54,358 bases of DNA from Methanohalophilus sp. (GCF_030156785.1 NZ_JASGLW010000009.1:1-54358), one strand, 5' to 3'; shown: positions 1 through 9,528, numbered from the stretch's first letter. The notes: a model not told the origin generated them from the sequence alone. Made by a program: numbers and translations.

Positions 1-701
1 TTAATTAGTTTATTTTTTATTTCATTTTTATAAATAAATCTATATTAATATTCTATACACAATTAATAGAACAAATTTAAAATTTTTTTCTAATTCCCTC
101 GGTCTATTTTTATAGCTACTTGCCATAGAAACTAATAATTTATTAATACGACAAATGGTTTAAATTTCCTTTTTTTATATCAAATCTTAATCATTTTTCC
201 ATTGAAAAATTTTTTAAAAACTTATCTGAATTTATATTCTTAAAGTTTATGTTTGTACTCATTTTTCATAATATCTAATCTATTTCAACCTCAATCTACT
301 TTCTATCTAGCTAACTTACAATAAACTTTATCCATCTAACACTACAATCTTCTCGATAATACTAAATAATAAATCCATGTCAATTTTTCATAAAGCTTAA
401 AACCCCCACCTTTAATTTAAGATGAGGGCTATTTAGAGTTTGTTCTTTTAAACTGTTGGCTTTCCGTTTCCTTTCCTCGTACATGGGAATATATACATTT
501 TTTGTAAAACCTCTGTTCTCATTGTAATTTCAACATTCCCTAGCTGTGTTTTCTTTTAATCAATACTACTGACTCCACATGACAGGTATGCTGAACTTAA
601 ATACAATGATATAGCAGATTTCTGCACCCAGATTCAAAAAAGCTTTTTTGTAGATTAAACCTGATTTTGCCCCTATGTTTTTATAAATCCAGTGAATAAG
701 T
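1..701. other. AT-rich gene-poor flank
   Basis: No convincing gene. The first 400 bases are extremely AT-rich and stops occur in all frames. Around 403-428 there is a hairpin (see separate entry), and on the minus strand about 37 codons are open between 450 and 560, ending at TAA 448-450, which may be a gene remnant. The stretch 560-701 leads into the DUF92 gene; I see no clear TATA box. Confidence 0.6.
403..428 (-). terminator. Hairpin plus U-tract, minus-strand terminator
   Basis: Read on the minus strand, CCCTCATCTT pairs over 10 positions with AAGGTGGGGG (two G-U pairs) across a six-base loop and is followed by TTTTAA. This is the form of an intrinsic terminator for transcription running leftward. 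No intact minus-strand gene lies upstream, only the possible remnant at 448-560. Confidence 0.4.
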
Positions 702-2045
702 ATGGTACAAAACATTTTGATTAATATGTCAGAAGCTACCCCTTGTCTTCAGGAAGCATTTTCAAAAAATAAAAACGTGAAAATTCTTTCATTTGCAATC
801 ATTTTGTTAATACTCTTCCCATATATAGGGAGTTTACCCCTTACATTACTGTTTCTTGCACTGACCCTGACATCCAAAACCGTATTAAGCAAAGTTATCG
901 GGGAATACTATTACCTCTTCCTTGCAATAACCATCCTTTTTGTTATAGATCTGATTTCTCAGCAATTGGAATATTCATTCCCTGATTATATCATAATTCA
1001 GTCACTGGAAATATCCTCAATTGGTTTAATGGTTGCAAAAACCATCCGTGAAAATGGGAATCTAAATAGAAATCATCACTCTCTCCCCTCAAGCATTTGT
1101 CTGCTTCTTGCCGGAGGAATTGTAGCTGCCATTGCAGGAGGATGGTCATTATACTGCAACGGAGAAAGTGGCTATGAAATAATGTTGTTTACGGCCATAA
1201 TCGGTGCGATCATGGCGGCACTTTTCGAATCGATACCGTCTGAATTTGATAAGATGCTCTCCATGACTCTCGGATCTGCTATGGCTATGTGGGTGCTTGT
1301 TTCATTTGGATATTCAATCTCTCCACTGCACTTGCTCTTTGCCTTCATTTTTTCGTTGTCTTTTGGGTATCTTGCATACATTACAAAAATAGCCGATATA
1401 TCCGCTGTTATGAGTTCAACCCTTATGGGCGTTCTTATAATCGTTTTTAGTAACATTTTATGGTATGTCCTACTGCTCACATTTTTCATACTTGGAGGCA
1501 TGTTTACAAGATACCGCTATGAATACAAACTATCAAAAGGACTCGCACAGGAAAAGGGAGGGATACGCAGTTATGAAAACGTTTTCAGCAATAGCACTGC
1601 TGCACTTGCATTTGCAATAGCTTATGGGATCTACCCACAGCATGCAGAGCTTATAAGTTATGCATACCTTGGAACAGTAGCGACAGCAACTGCAGATACA
1701 CTCGCCAGTGAAATTGGAACTACTGCAAAACAGACTCCTCGTATGATAACAAATCTGAAACCTACAAAAAGTGGTACAGACGGTGCAATTACAGTTTTAG
1801 GAGAAATGGCGGCAATCGGAGGAGCATGTGTAATTGCAATTCTTGCAACTGTGTTCGGAATGACTGAAAATATTTATTATGCTATAATTTTCACGTGTGT
1901 AGGTGGTTTTGTTGGAACAAACATCGATAGTTTGCTTGGTGGAACTTTACAAAAAAGGGGATACCTGTCAAACAGTGGGGTAAATTTCTATGCGACTTTA
2001 GCAGGTGGATTATTTTCCGGATTGGCATATCTTTTGATTGCCTAA
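702..2045 (+). CDS. DUF92/TIGR00297 family membrane protein
   Basis: 447-residue polytopic membrane protein with roughly ten hydrophobic segments. The C-terminal half carries the DUF92 signature: a TADTLASEIG segment followed by KPTKSGTDGAIT and then GGFVGTNIDSLLGGTLQKRG. DUF92 proteins are integral membrane proteins; the plant member VTE6 is a phytyl-phosphate kinase, so a role in phosphorylating an isoprenoid alcohol or phosphate is a reasonable inference for an archaeon with isoprenoid lipids, but it is not shown here. The N-terminal 130 residues are an extra hydrophobic region. ATG 726 (residue 9) is an alternative start; neither has a strong ribosome binding site. Confidence 0.8.
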   Translation: MVQNILINMSEATPCLQEAFSKNKNVKILSFAIILLILFPYIGSLPLTLLFLALTLTSKTVLSKVIGEYYYLFLAITILFVIDLISQQLEYSFPDYIIIQSLEISSIGLMVAKTIRENGNLNRNHHSLPSSICLLLAGGIVAAIAGGWSLYCNGESGYEIMLFTAIIGAIMAALFESIPSEFDKMLSMTLGSAMAMWVLVSFGYSISPLHLLFAFIFSLSFGYLAYITKIADISAVMSSTLMGVLIIVFSNILWYVLLLTFFILGGMFTRYRYEYKLSKGLAQEKGGIRSYENVFSNSTAALAFAIAYGIYPQHAELISYAYLGTVATATADTLASEIGTTAKQTPRMITNLKPTKSGTDGAITVLGEMAAIGGACVIAILATVFGMTENIYYAIIFTCVGGFVGTNIDSLLGGTLQKRGYLSNSGVNFYATLAGGLFSGLAYLLIA

Positions 2046-2057
2046 AACCTACGAACG

Positions 2058-2069
2058 TAACTATATATC
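2058..2069 (+). promoter_or_regulatory. TATA box, leaderless promoter of JAMM gene
   Basis: An ACTATATATCA-like TATA box lies about 26 bases upstream of ATG 2091, and no Shine-Dalgarno sequence precedes that ATG. This spacing puts the transcription start at or next to the start codon, so a leaderless mRNA is likely. Confidence 0.5.
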
Positions 2070-2090
2070 ATAACCATTCTTTACTAACTT

Positions 2091-2489
2091 ATGGAAATGA
2101 TCAGGGGCATTGCAAAGGCTACACTGGAATTTATACTTGGAGCTGCAAAAACCACAGCTCCAAATGAATTTGCCGGATTGCTGCGTGAAGAAAATGGGAT
2201 TATTACAGATGTACTTATTTTGCCGGGTACTGAGAGCAGTGACAGAAATGCCGTAATCAAATTATTCATGATGCCAAATGTTGAATCAGTGGGATCTGTT
2301 CATAGCCACCCCGGACCTAGTGCAAGACCATCCAAAGAAGACTTAAGACTATTCAGCAAAACAGGAAACAGACACATAATTGTGGCTGAACCTTATGATG
2401 AAGATAGCTGGGTTTGTTACAGTAGGGATGGTACAGTTATTGATCTTCCAGTATTGGATGTGGAGCTTGATGATCCAGAGTTAATTTAA
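2091..2489 (+). CDS. JAMM/MPN+ metalloprotease (Mov34/PAD-1 family)
   Basis: 132 residues, the size of a stand-alone archaeal JAMM domain. The zinc-binding JAMM motif is complete: E26, then H71-S-H73-P and S81-x-x-D84. Archaeal JAMM proteases (the HvJAMM1 type) remove ubiquitin-like SAMP proteins from their targets and may free SAMPs for sulfur transfer. There is no signal peptide, so it acts in the cytoplasm. It is transcribed alone, apparently leaderless. The specific substrate cannot be read from sequence. The thiolation enzyme at 9529, whose relatives take sulfur from SAMP-like carriers, is a possible partner but lies 7 kb away. Confidence 0.88.
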   Translation: MEMIRGIAKATLEFILGAAKTTAPNEFAGLLREENGIITDVLILPGTESSDRNAVIKLFMMPNVESVGSVHSHPGPSARPSKEDLRLFSKTGNRHIIVAEPYDEDSWVCYSRDGTVIDLPVLDVELDDPELI

Positions 2490-2619
2490 TTGGAAGACAG
2501 CTGGCTAAAACTAAATTGTCACAACTAACTCCTTTTGAAAATACAAACGCCTTTAACTGCATAACCGTAGAGTCAAAACCCCAATCGTTTTTACTCCCTG
2601 AAAATATATCTAGTTGCGA

Positions 2620-4557
2620 TCACTCCCCCGCAACATTCTGCTTCAACTTCTCCACAATATCCGGATTCTGGAGTGTTGTCACATCTCCCACATCCTGCCC
2701 GTTGGTGATGGCCTTTAGTATCCTTCGCATGATTTTACCGCTGCGGGTTTTGGGAAGGTCCTCAGTAAAGATGATATCGGCGGGTCTTGCAATGGGTCCG
2801 ATTTCATCTGCAACATGGGCTTTGAGCTCATCCTTAAGTTTATCAGAAGGTTCCACATATTCCTCAAGTATAACAAAAGCAACAATAACCTCTCCTTTGA
2901 GTTCATCGGCTTTTCCTTCAACTGCCGCTTCAGCGACTGCGGGATGTGATACAAGTGAACTTTCTATTTCCATTGTCCCGAGTCGGTGTCCTGCGACCTT
3001 GATGACATCGTCAAGCCTACCAAGCACCCATATATAACCGTCTTCATCCACACGAGCACCGTCTCCTGAAAGGTAAATATCACCACCCCACTTGCTCCAG
3101 TATGTTTTGAGGAAGCGCTCTTCATTGCCATGAATGGTACGTATCATACTTGGCCACGGGTCTTTGATAGCAAGATATCCGCCTTTTCCAACTGGTACCT
3201 CATTACCTTCTTCATCAAGAACTACCGCTTTTACACCCGGGAAAGGTTTTGATGCACTTCCCGGTTTCATGGGCGTTATGCCGGGAAGGGAAGTTATCAT
3301 GATCATGCCGGTTTCCGTCTGCCACCAGGTATCAACCACAGGGCAGCGTTTACCTCCTATTTGGCAATAATACCAGAGCCATACGCGAGGATTAATCGGT
3401 TCTCCCACACTTCCAAGCAGGCGCAGGGAGGAGAGATCATGTTTTTGTGGTAGAGTATCACCCCATTTCATAAACATGCGTATAGCTGTAGGTGCAGTGT
3501 AGAAAATAGTAACCTTGTATTTTTCCACGATCCTCCAGAATCGATCTCTTTCAGGATAATCAGGAGCTCCTTCATAGATTAGGATTGTTGCACCATTGAG
3601 TAGCGGACCATACGTAATATATGAATGACCGGTAATCCAACCAATATCAGCAGTACACCAGTAAATATCATTATCTTTCAAATCGAAAACCCAGTTGGCA
3701 GTGGCATATGCACCTACAAGGTAACCGCCGGTGGAATGTACAACTCCTTTAGGTATTCCTGTAGTTCCACTGGTGTACATAAGGAAAAGAACATCTTCGG
3801 AATCCATAGGTTCAGCCAGGCAATCGGAATTTACTTTATGAAGCAGATGGTCAAGCCACACATCTCTCCCGTCTTTCATATCAACTTCATTTCCCGCATG
3901 TCGGACAACCAGAACCTGTTTAACACCTGAAACCTTTTCCAGGCCTTTGTCGGTTTTTGCCTTCTGGGCCTGGAGTTTACCCCGGTAATGATATCCATCA
4001 CAGGTGATAACGTATTCACTCCTGGCATCATTAATCCTCTGAGCAAGCGCCTCGTGAGAAAAACCTGCAAAGACTACACTGTGAGGGGCTCCAATTCGGG
4101 CGCAAGCCAGCATTGCAATAATTGCCTCAGGTATCATAGGAAGATAAATGGTAACAATATCCCCTTTTTGAACACCTATTTTTTTGAGAACATTAGAAAA
4201 GCGACAGGTTGCATCATATAACTCTTCATAAGTGTATGTCTTCTCAGCACCCTCTTCCCCTTCCCATATTATAGCAAGTTTGTCTCTTTTAGACTCCAGA
4301 TGTCTATCAAGACAATTGTAAGATGCGTTTAACTTGCCATTGACAAACCATTTACTATGCGGAGGTTTCCATTCAAGTACTTCATCCCAATCTTCAAACC
4401 AATCTATATTTCGGGCAAGTTCTTCCCAAAACGTTTTGGGATCTTCTTCTGCCCTCCTGTAGATTTCAGGATCGTTGATATTTGCATATTTGGAAAATTC
4501 TTCAGGTGGATTTACAACCAGTTGTTCTTTTAAAGAAGATTCTATCATTTCATCCAT
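2620..4557 (-). CDS. acs: Acetyl-CoA synthetase, AMP-forming
   Basis: 645 residues, full length for the family. It activates acetate with ATP to acetyl-AMP and then acetyl-CoA, releasing AMP and pyrophosphate. The phosphate-binding motif [11 protein letters not shown] is at 261-271, the DTWWQTETG segment follows, and the C-terminal PKTRSGK with catalytic Lys608 (the usual site of regulatory acetylation) is intact. Start ATG 4557 has GAGGGT about 8 bases upstream. It is a single-gene unit with a TATA box near 4690. The pyrophosphate it makes could feed the membrane pyrophosphatase hppA encoded divergently 1 kb away; that link is inference. A relaxed-substrate acyl-CoA synthetase cannot be excluded. 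Confidence 0.95.
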   Translation of the reverse strand: MDEMIESSLKEQLVVNPPEEFSKYANINDPEIYRRAEEDPKTFWEELARNIDWFEDWDEVLEWKPPHSKWFVNGKLNASYNCLDRHLESKRDKLAIIWEGEEGAEKTYTYEELYDATCRFSNVLKKIGVQKGDIVTIYLPMIPEAIIAMLACARIGAPHSVVFAGFSHEALAQRINDARSEYVITCDGYHYRGKLQAQKAKTDKGLEKVSGVKQVLVVRHAGNEVDMKDGRDVWLDHLLHKVNSDCLAEPMDSEDVLFLMYTSGTTGIPKGVVHSTGGYLVGAYATANWVFDLKDNDIYWCTADIGWITGHSYITYGPLLNGATILIYEGAPDYPERDRFWRIVEKYKVTIFYTAPTAIRMFMKWGDTLPQKHDLSSLRLLGSVGEPINPRVWLWYYCQIGGKRCPVVDTWWQTETGMIMITSLPGITPMKPGSASKPFPGVKAVVLDEEGNEVPVGKGGYLAIKDPWPSMIRTIHGNEERFLKTYWSKWGGDIYLSGDGARVDEDGYIWVLGRLDDVIKVAGHRLGTMEIESSLVSHPAVAEAAVEGKADELKGEVIVAFVILEEYVEPSDKLKDELKAHVADEIGPIARPADIIFTEDLPKTRSGKIMRRILKAITNGQDVGDVTTLQNPDIVEKLKQNVAGE

Positions 4558-4685
4558 GTGATTGTACCCTCACATACTCCATGTTCCCGTATGATCCAGT
4601 TCTTTTAAGCCCTATGAAAGGCAGGAAATACTTCCTTTTATGAATGTGGAAGATTGTTAGCGTCCATTAGAAATCAGTAAGTGAT

Positions 4686-4697
4686 GGTATATATAGT
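4686..4697 (-). promoter_or_regulatory. TATA box upstream of acs
   Basis: On the minus strand the sequence reads ACTATATATACC, a good archaeal TATA element. The start site would fall near 4660, giving an acs leader of about 100 bases. A second TATA-like stretch is at 4722-4733. Confidence 0.45.
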
Positions 4698-4746
4698 TAA
4701 TGAATAACCATTACAAATCGAGACTATATATGTCGTTTCTAAAAGA

Positions 4747-5190
4747 TTATGAAACTTCATAAAAGAGGGGCGGTATCTCGGACACATCATTAAAACGCAT
4801 GTTAGGACCGGAAGGATATAGAATAATGAGTTCTTCGACCTCAGTACCGAGCTCTCTTTCATCAAACAGATAATAACTATCCGTTTGTCGCGATACATTA
4901 GCTAGCTCTATTACAGCATTATCCATTCCTATTTTCCGAATCTCTAAATCATCAAAAATCGAAAATATCTTTATAAGTTCAGGCTCAAGATGACGACTTC
5001 CAAAAGCAAATACGTAAAGGTCTCCAAATAAATCCATATCAAAATAGATAGTTACAGTAGCATCATCACCGTCAAATCTCAGGTACATCTCCTTAATATG
5101 AATACAGGCACTTTCTTCCTGAGCTACCGCCGGAGTAAGAAATAATGAGGTAATAATTATGCATATAAAGATGATTGCCACCTGTCTCAT
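4747..5190 (-). CDS. Small secreted protein of unknown function
   Basis: 147 residues. A clear signal peptide occupies residues 1-23 (hydrophobic IFICIIITSLFLTPAVAQ core with AQ cleavage context). The mature part is acidic, soluble and predicted to be mainly beta, with one cysteine near the new N-terminus (the C of SACIHIK). I recognise no family. A TATA box (5213-5222) lies 27 bases upstream of the ATG and there is no ribosome binding site, which suggests a leaderless message. It is divergent from hppA and not obviously linked to acs, from which a 189-base gap separates it. Confidence 0.65.
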   Translation of the reverse strand: MRQVAIIFICIIITSLFLTPAVAQEESACIHIKEMYLRFDGDDATVTIYFDMDLFGDLYVFAFGSRHLEPELIKIFSIFDDLEIRKIGMDNAVIELANVSRQTDSYYLFDERELGTEVEELIILYPSGPNMRFNDVSEIPPLFYEVS

Positions 5191-5212
5191 AAAGTTACTA
5201 TAAATACTAATT

Positions 5213-5222
5213 GTTTATAAGC
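5213..5222 (-). promoter_or_regulatory. TATA box, leaderless promoter
   Basis: Minus-strand GCTTATAAAC centred 27 bases upstream of the start codon of the small secreted protein; spacing fits a leaderless transcript. Confidence 0.4.
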
Positions 5223-5473
5223 AATATGGGATTTTATATGCATTATAATTATTTTTACTTAATATTCAAAACATAAGTATGACCCAAAATCATAAATCAA
5301 TTTATTGATTGGGAAAAGGCAACAACTTTAAGATTGATTTTAAATCTTATTTAAGTCTCTCTTCAGCTCCAATTCCACATTAAAATAGAAGCTATCATTA
5401 CAAAACATAATTGATATGTACAGGTTAAAAAATTTTCAAGCGATACATTCATATCTGGTGTATACTATTTCAA

Positions 5474-5489
5474 CCTGCCTTCTGGCAGG
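5474..5489 (+). promoter_or_regulatory. Leader hairpin upstream of hppA
   Basis: CCTGCC and GGCAGG form a perfect 6-bp GC-rich stem closed by a TTCT tetraloop about 120 bases before the hppA start. It is the only GC-rich patch in an AT-rich leader. It could be part of an mRNA leader structure or a terminator-like element; no U-tract follows. Confidence 0.35.
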
Positions 5490-5543
5490 AATATAAATTA
5501 TTTGCAAATATTACTGCCTGTTATTTGTAATCGAATAACTTTG

Positions 5544-5555
5544 ATTTGATCAAAT
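5544..5555. promoter_or_regulatory. 12-bp palindrome, possible operator for hppA
   Basis: ATTTGATCAAAT is a perfect 12-base palindrome located 53 bases upstream of the hppA ATG. Its form and position fit a dimeric regulator site near the transcription start, but AT-rich palindromes also occur by chance. Confidence 0.3.
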
Positions 5556-5608
5556 AATACACTATACACTAATAAAATCAAACAACAAAAGACCAGAGGA
5601 GTGTTGTA

Positions 5609-7627
5609 ATGGAGAATATAATATATCTTGCCCCCCTGGCAGGTATTATTAGTCTTGTATTTTCCGCATTCTTTGCAAGCCGTGTTCTTAAAGAAGGAAC
5701 CGGAAATGAGAAGATGCAGGAAATATCCAAGGCAATCCAGGAAGGGGCAATGGCATATCTGAATCGTCAATATAAAACAATAGCAATAGTAGCCGTCATT
5801 TTGACGTTCCTGATATACTTCCTGATTGCTGAACACAGTGGCAGGGTAGCTATCGGTTTCATTGTAGGTGCCGTAAGTTCTGCACTTGCAGGTTATATAG
5901 GAATGAATGTTTCTGTACGTGCTAATGTCAGGACTGCTAATGCTGCATCCCGCAGCCTTCAGGACGCAATGAGCGTTGCAGTAAAAGGAGGTGCAGTTAC
6001 CGGTTTTGCAGTTGTAGGATTAGCTCTTCTCGGCACCAGTATCTTCTACATCCTCTTCGGAGACGTAGATCAAGTCGTAGGATTCGGATTCGGTGCAAGT
6101 CTCATCAGCCTGTTCGCAAGGGTTGGGGGTGGTATTTTCACAAAGGCTGCTGATGTGGGCGCAGACCTTGTAGGTAAGATAGAAGCCGGAATTCCTGAAG
6201 ATGATCCGCGTAATGCAGGTGTTATTGCTGACAACGTCGGCGACAATGTAGGTGACTGTGCAGGAATGGGTGCAGACCTGTTCGAGACCTATGTTGTAAC
6301 CGTCCTTGCTTCCATGTTGCTGGGTAGCCAGTTAATTGAAGCTTATCCAAACGCTATTCTTTACCCGCTTATTCTCGGTGCAGTCGCTATTTTAGCATCA
6401 ATCATATCAATCTTCTTTGTGAAAGTCGGGGATGATCGTAAGATTATGAAAGCGCTTTACAAAGGGGTTGCCGTATCTGCAGGCCTCTGTCTTGTTGCAT
6501 TCTACTTTGTAACAGACATGTTAATGGGCAACATGAACCTCTATTATGCATCTCTTATAGGGATTGCAATAATGGTTCTGATTGTGGTATTCACAGAATA
6601 TTATACTTCCACCAGTTTCCGCCCTGTCAAAACGATAGCAAAAGCTTCGGAAACCGGTGCAGGTACTAACGTTATTGAAGGACTTGCAATAGGGTTTGAA
6701 AGTACAGCTCTTCCTGTGGCAATCATTGTAATTGGTATTCTCGCTTCTTTCTTCATTACCGGAGGAGCCACGGATCCTGCAATGGGTCTTTACGGGATTG
6801 CTATTGCCGCAGCTGCAATGCTTTCTGTGACCGGTATGATTGTAACACTTGACTCATACGGACCAATAACTGACAATGCAGGTGGGATTGCCGAGATGGC
6901 CGGCCTACCTGAGGAGGTTCGTAACACAACTGATGCCCTTGACGCTGTAGGTAATACCACAAAAGCCGTCACAAAGGGATATGCAATCGGTTCTGCGGCC
7001 CTTGGTGCGCTTGCACTCTTCGCAGACTACCGCCTTAAAGTTAATCTTGAGTCTGGATCCCTGAGTCTTGATAACCCCGTGGTTCTTGTGGGATTATTTA
7101 TTGGTGCCCTTTTGCCATTCATTTTCAGTGCAGTAACCATGCAGGCAGTCGGAAAAGCTGCTTTTAGTATTGTAAATGAAGTACGTCGCCAGTTCCGTGA
7201 AATCCCCGGAATCATGGAAGGAACTGCAAAACCGGAATACGGAAAATGTGTGGACATTGTTACCGCAGCAGCTATCCGTGAGATGTCAATTCCCGGTATC
7301 CTTGCAGTGGTAACCCCCTTGCTCGTTGGAGTCATACTCGGTCCACTTGCACTCGGAGGACTTCTTATAGGAATTATTGCATCCGGTCTTCTGCTTGCTC
7401 TCACAATGGATAACGGCGGTGGAGCATGGGATAACGCAAAGAAACTTATTGAAGACGGATATCACGGCGGAAAAGGCTCTGATGCACACAAAGCAGCAGT
7501 AGTCGGTGACACCGTTGGTGACCCATTCAAAGACACAGCCGGTCCCGCACTGAACTCCCTTATAAAGGTAGTCAACATGGTGGCCATTCTGTTTGCATCC
7601 CTGTTCATCGGAGCAGGTATTTTCTGA
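5609..7627 (+). CDS. hppA: Membrane-bound ion-pumping pyrophosphatase
   Basis: 672 residues with about 16 transmembrane helices. It hydrolyses pyrophosphate and pumps ions outward across the membrane. Diagnostic motifs are present: DVGADLVGK, then [19 protein letters not shown], and the C-terminal [13 protein letters not shown]. At the position that sets potassium dependence the sequence reads GNTTK with Lys452, the K+-independent form; K+-dependent enzymes have Ala there. Known K+-independent members pump protons, so proton pumping is inferred. Start ATG 5609 is preceded by AGAGGAG. It is monocistronic, with its own terminator overlapping the stop codon. Confidence 0.95.
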   Translation: MENIIYLAPLAGIISLVFSAFFASRVLKEGTGNEKMQEISKAIQEGAMAYLNRQYKTIAIVAVILTFLIYFLIAEHSGRVAIGFIVGAVSSALAGYIGMNVSVRANVRTANAASRSLQDAMSVAVKGGAVTGFAVVGLALLGTSIFYILFGDVDQVVGFGFGASLISLFARVGGGIFTKAADVGADLVGKIEAGIPEDDPRNAGVIADNVGDNVGDCAGMGADLFETYVVTVLASMLLGSQLIEAYPNAILYPLILGAVAILASIISIFFVKVGDDRKIMKALYKGVAVSAGLCLVAFYFVTDMLMGNMNLYYASLIGIAIMVLIVVFTEYYTSTSFRPVKTIAKASETGAGTNVIEGLAIGFESTALPVAIIVIGILASFFITGGATDPAMGLYGIAIAAAAMLSVTGMIVTLDSYGPITDNAGGIAEMAGLPEEVRNTTDALDAVGNTTKAVTKGYAIGSAALGALALFADYRLKVNLESGSLSLDNPVVLVGLFIGALLPFIFSAVTMQAVGKAAFSIVNEVRRQFREIPGIMEGTAKPEYGKCVDIVTAAAIREMSIPGILAVVTPLLVGVILGPLALGGLLIGIIASGLLLALTMDNGGGAWDNAKKLIEDGYHGGKGSDAHKAAVVGDTVGDPFKDTAGPALNSLIKVVNMVAILFASLFIGAGIF

Positions 7628-7660
7628 AGGTCATTGGACGACCTTCAGTTACTCTTTTTA
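7624..7660 (+). terminator. hppA intrinsic terminator
   Basis: A perfect 9-bp stem (CTGAAGGTC 7624-7632 with GACCTTCAG 7640-7648) overlaps the hppA stop codon and is followed by a T-rich tract. Loop is seven bases. Confidence 0.7.
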
Positions 7661-7922
7661 AATATAAATTACTGTATTAAGAAAAATATTTCAATTATCT
7701 TAGTTTTGTTATTCCGGGCGTTACTTTTGAATGCAGGAGTTGAGGATAATCATTTCTTTATCCGTATTCAACAAGAGTAATCGTTTGAAAAATCAGCCAC
7801 TTTTGGTATTTAAGATTCAAGCTTGTTCCAAATATAAAAAATCCGCAAAAGTGACCCCCTTCTAAGCATATAATACAGACTTCAATTGGAATTAACAATT
7901 CAAAAAAAAGTATGATAAGAAA

Positions 7923-7997
7923 GCTAGCGGGCTTAATGGGGGGTTTGGTGTATTTGGGGAGTGGGGTTTGAAGAAAATTAGAGTTTTACCCGCTAGC
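7923..7997. repeat. Inverted repeat enclosing a G-rich tract
   Basis: GCTAGCGGG (7923-7931) and CCCGCTAGC (7989-7997) are exact inverted repeats. Between them the plus strand carries four runs of three or more G (GGG, GGGGGG, GGGG, GGGG) within about 40 bases, which could form a G-quadruplex. The surroundings are otherwise AT-rich. Function unknown. Confidence 0.45.
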
Positions 7998-8017
7998 ACG
8001 ACTCTAAGATCGTGCTA
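7994..8017 (-). terminator. Perfect hairpin 3' of TudS-like gene
   Basis: TAGCACGA (7994-8001) pairs perfectly with TCGTGCTA (8010-8017) over an eight-base loop. It lies just beyond the 3' end of the minus-strand gene that ends at 8053, so it may terminate or stabilise that message; no strong U-tract follows. It overlaps the right arm of the 7923/7989 inverted repeat, so the two folds would compete. Confidence 0.4.
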
Positions 8018-8052
8018 TCCTATATAAATGTTTCTAAATGAATCGTTCCTTT

Positions 8053-8511
8053 TTAATGTTCACACATATGAAATGAAACCCCTCTCTCAAAAAGTTCTTT
8101 TTCGATTTCTTCAAAAAATACACCTTTACCCGCCACATGATAATGAGTGAACTCCGAAACCTTGCCTTTTTGTCCTCCCACGGTAGTGCATTTAACTGCA
8201 CAGGAAGGACTTTTCCTTACACCAGCAATCTTGATCTCCATTCCCTTGTTGTAAAGCTCTTCTATCATATCAGCAAAGGGCACAAAAAGATCATGGCAGA
8301 AACGCCTATAAGAAGGATGTTGTAATTGGTCTTTCGTAATTTCTCTTCTGTTTGCACCAAAGAAGATCAATTCAGGACATGGTAGCTGCATAATATTTGC
8401 ATCCCCGGTACTAATCCGGGAAGGAGGTTTAATTCCCAAAAGCCTTGAAGAAGGATTTAAGTGGCAATGCGATACAACTACCAAAGTCTGTTTTTCAGAT
8501 TCCATGGTCAT
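8053..8511 (-). CDS. TudS-related (DUF523-like) putative desulfidase
   Basis: About 152 residues, cytoplasmic. It has the three-cysteine pattern of the TudS/DUF523 families: SHCHLN with Cys17, LPCPE with Cys46 and KSPSC with Cys105 (numbered from the GTG at 8514), plus a further Cys109. In TudS these cysteines hold a [4Fe-4S] cluster that removes sulfur from thiolated bases such as thiouracil. The HCxLN start is that of the divergent CD3072-type branch, so the substrate is unknown. GTG 8514, ATG 8511 and ATG 8505 are possible starts. A TATA-like element at 8525-8536 is so close that the message is probably leaderless. Confidence 0.75.
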   Translation of the reverse strand: MTMESEKQTLVVVSHCHLNPSSRLLGIKPPSRISTGDANIMQLPCPELIFFGANRREITKDQLQHPSYRRFCHDLFVPFADMIEELYNKGMEIKIAGVRKSPSCAVKCTTVGGQKGKVSEFTHYHVAGKGVFFEEIEKELFERGVSFHMCEH

Positions 8512-8524
8512 CACAGCTTTTACA

Positions 8525-8536
8525 CTATTTTTATAG
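8525..8536 (-). promoter_or_regulatory. TATA box of TudS-like gene
   Basis: Minus-strand CTATAAAAATAG, itself nearly palindromic, about 20-25 bases upstream of the candidate start codons at 8511 and 8505. Confidence 0.4.
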
Positions 8537-8620
8537 TATAAGAACGCATTAAGTACAATATTCCCATTAGGCTGAAAAAGGATATAACAATCGCGATAAT
8601 AAATAGGAGAGATTTTTCAA

Positions 8621-9520
8621 ATGGAAAGCATAAGCCTGACGTTAAGAAAAGGCTTTCAGACATGGACACATAACTTAAACATTTGCATTCCATTTTTTCT
8701 GAATGTTTTTTTTGGAATGTTTGTCATTTTTGGTGCGTTAACAGTTGCTATTGCATTGCTTGTTGTGCCGGCAATGCCTTCTCTACCGAAAAACCCTGAT
8801 GCAATTGAACCTGAAATGGTAATGAAAATTTTAAACACCTCTTTCTATGACAATTTTCTGCTGGTGGGAGCTATTGTTTTGCTCGCAATAATTATTATGA
8901 CAATAATTGGATCATATTTTGAGGCTGGAGCCATAGGAATGGCAAAATCGGCTTCTGAAAAAGGATTTTCTACAATCGGGGACATGCTCACATATGGAAA
9001 AGAGAATTTTGTAAATCTTTTCCTTATCAAATTCATACTTCTTTTAATAATGCTCACAGGCATTGTTTTTATCTTACCGGGAATCCTTAGCATAAGGGAT
9101 CTGGACAGTTTCCTGTTATATCCGGAAGAAGCCGTGTCAGGAGCACTTATACTGGCTTTGGGAATGCTCTTATGGACACTCTACATAATGGCAGTAGATT
9201 TGATTTTCACCTACTCCGAATATGCAGTTGTTATCGAAAATCTTGATCCTGTCGGCGCCCTTGAGAAAGGTTTCAGTGTTTTCATGCAAAACAAGCTTGA
9301 TACTTTCCTTCTCTGGTTATTCATATTCAGTATTTCAATCCTGGTTGCACTTATTGGTCAGATGATGGGAACAATTGAAGCTCTTGGTACATTCTGGTCT
9401 TTTGCAGATTTCGTTATTTCCTTCGCAGTAATACAACCACTTACGGTCATTTGGTGGACACGAATGTTTATGCGAAGAACAGGAAAAGAAATCTATGATA
9501 TCGACGATTACCTGACATAA
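8621..9520 (+). CDS. Six-helix integral membrane protein, unknown function
   Basis: 299 residues with about six long hydrophobic segments (near 24-50, 76-98, 130-152, 170-195, 222-245 and 255-280) and short polar loops. The pattern, with amphipathic stretches such as GAIGMAKSASEKG and ENLDPVGALEKGFSVF, resembles the DUF7847 / glycerophosphodiester phosphodiesterase membrane-domain group found in archaea and Firmicutes, whose function is not known. GGAGAG lies 11 bases before the ATG. It ends 8 bases from the convergent thiolation gene. No partner gene is evident. Confidence 0.6.
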   Translation: MESISLTLRKGFQTWTHNLNICIPFFLNVFFGMFVIFGALTVAIALLVVPAMPSLPKNPDAIEPEMVMKILNTSFYDNFLLVGAIVLLAIIIMTIIGSYFEAGAIGMAKSASEKGFSTIGDMLTYGKENFVNLFLIKFILLLIMLTGIVFILPGILSIRDLDSFLLYPEEAVSGALILALGMLLWTLYIMAVDLIFTYSEYAVVIENLDPVGALEKGFSVFMQNKLDTFLLWLFIFSISILVALIGQMMGTIEALGTFWSFADFVISFAVIQPLTVIWWTRMFMRRTGKEIYDIDDYLT

Positions 9521-9528
9521 GTTTGAGA

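Larger units (their letters stand above)
5191..5608. other. Divergent intergenic region upstream of hppA
   Basis: 418 bases between divergent genes. It contains the minus-strand TATA box at 5213, a perfect hairpin at 5474-5489, and a 12-base palindrome at 5544-5555, each listed separately. I see no open reading frame with a ribosome binding site. Confidence 0.6.
7649..8052. other. Structured non-coding stretch between hppA and TudS-like gene
   Basis: About 400 bases with no convincing gene. It holds an inverted pair GCCACTTTTG 7796-7805 / CAAAAGTGAC 7846-7855, a G-rich run at 7929-7968 enclosed by the inverted repeat 7923-7931 / 7989-7997, and a hairpin at 7994-8017. Details are given under the separate entries and findings. 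Confidence 0.5.

Noticed and set aside
2516-3037. Plus-strand frame of 173 codons opposite acetyl-CoA synthetase
   Set aside because: It is the antisense of the conserved 3' end of acs; Ser/Thr-rich translation with no family resemblance.
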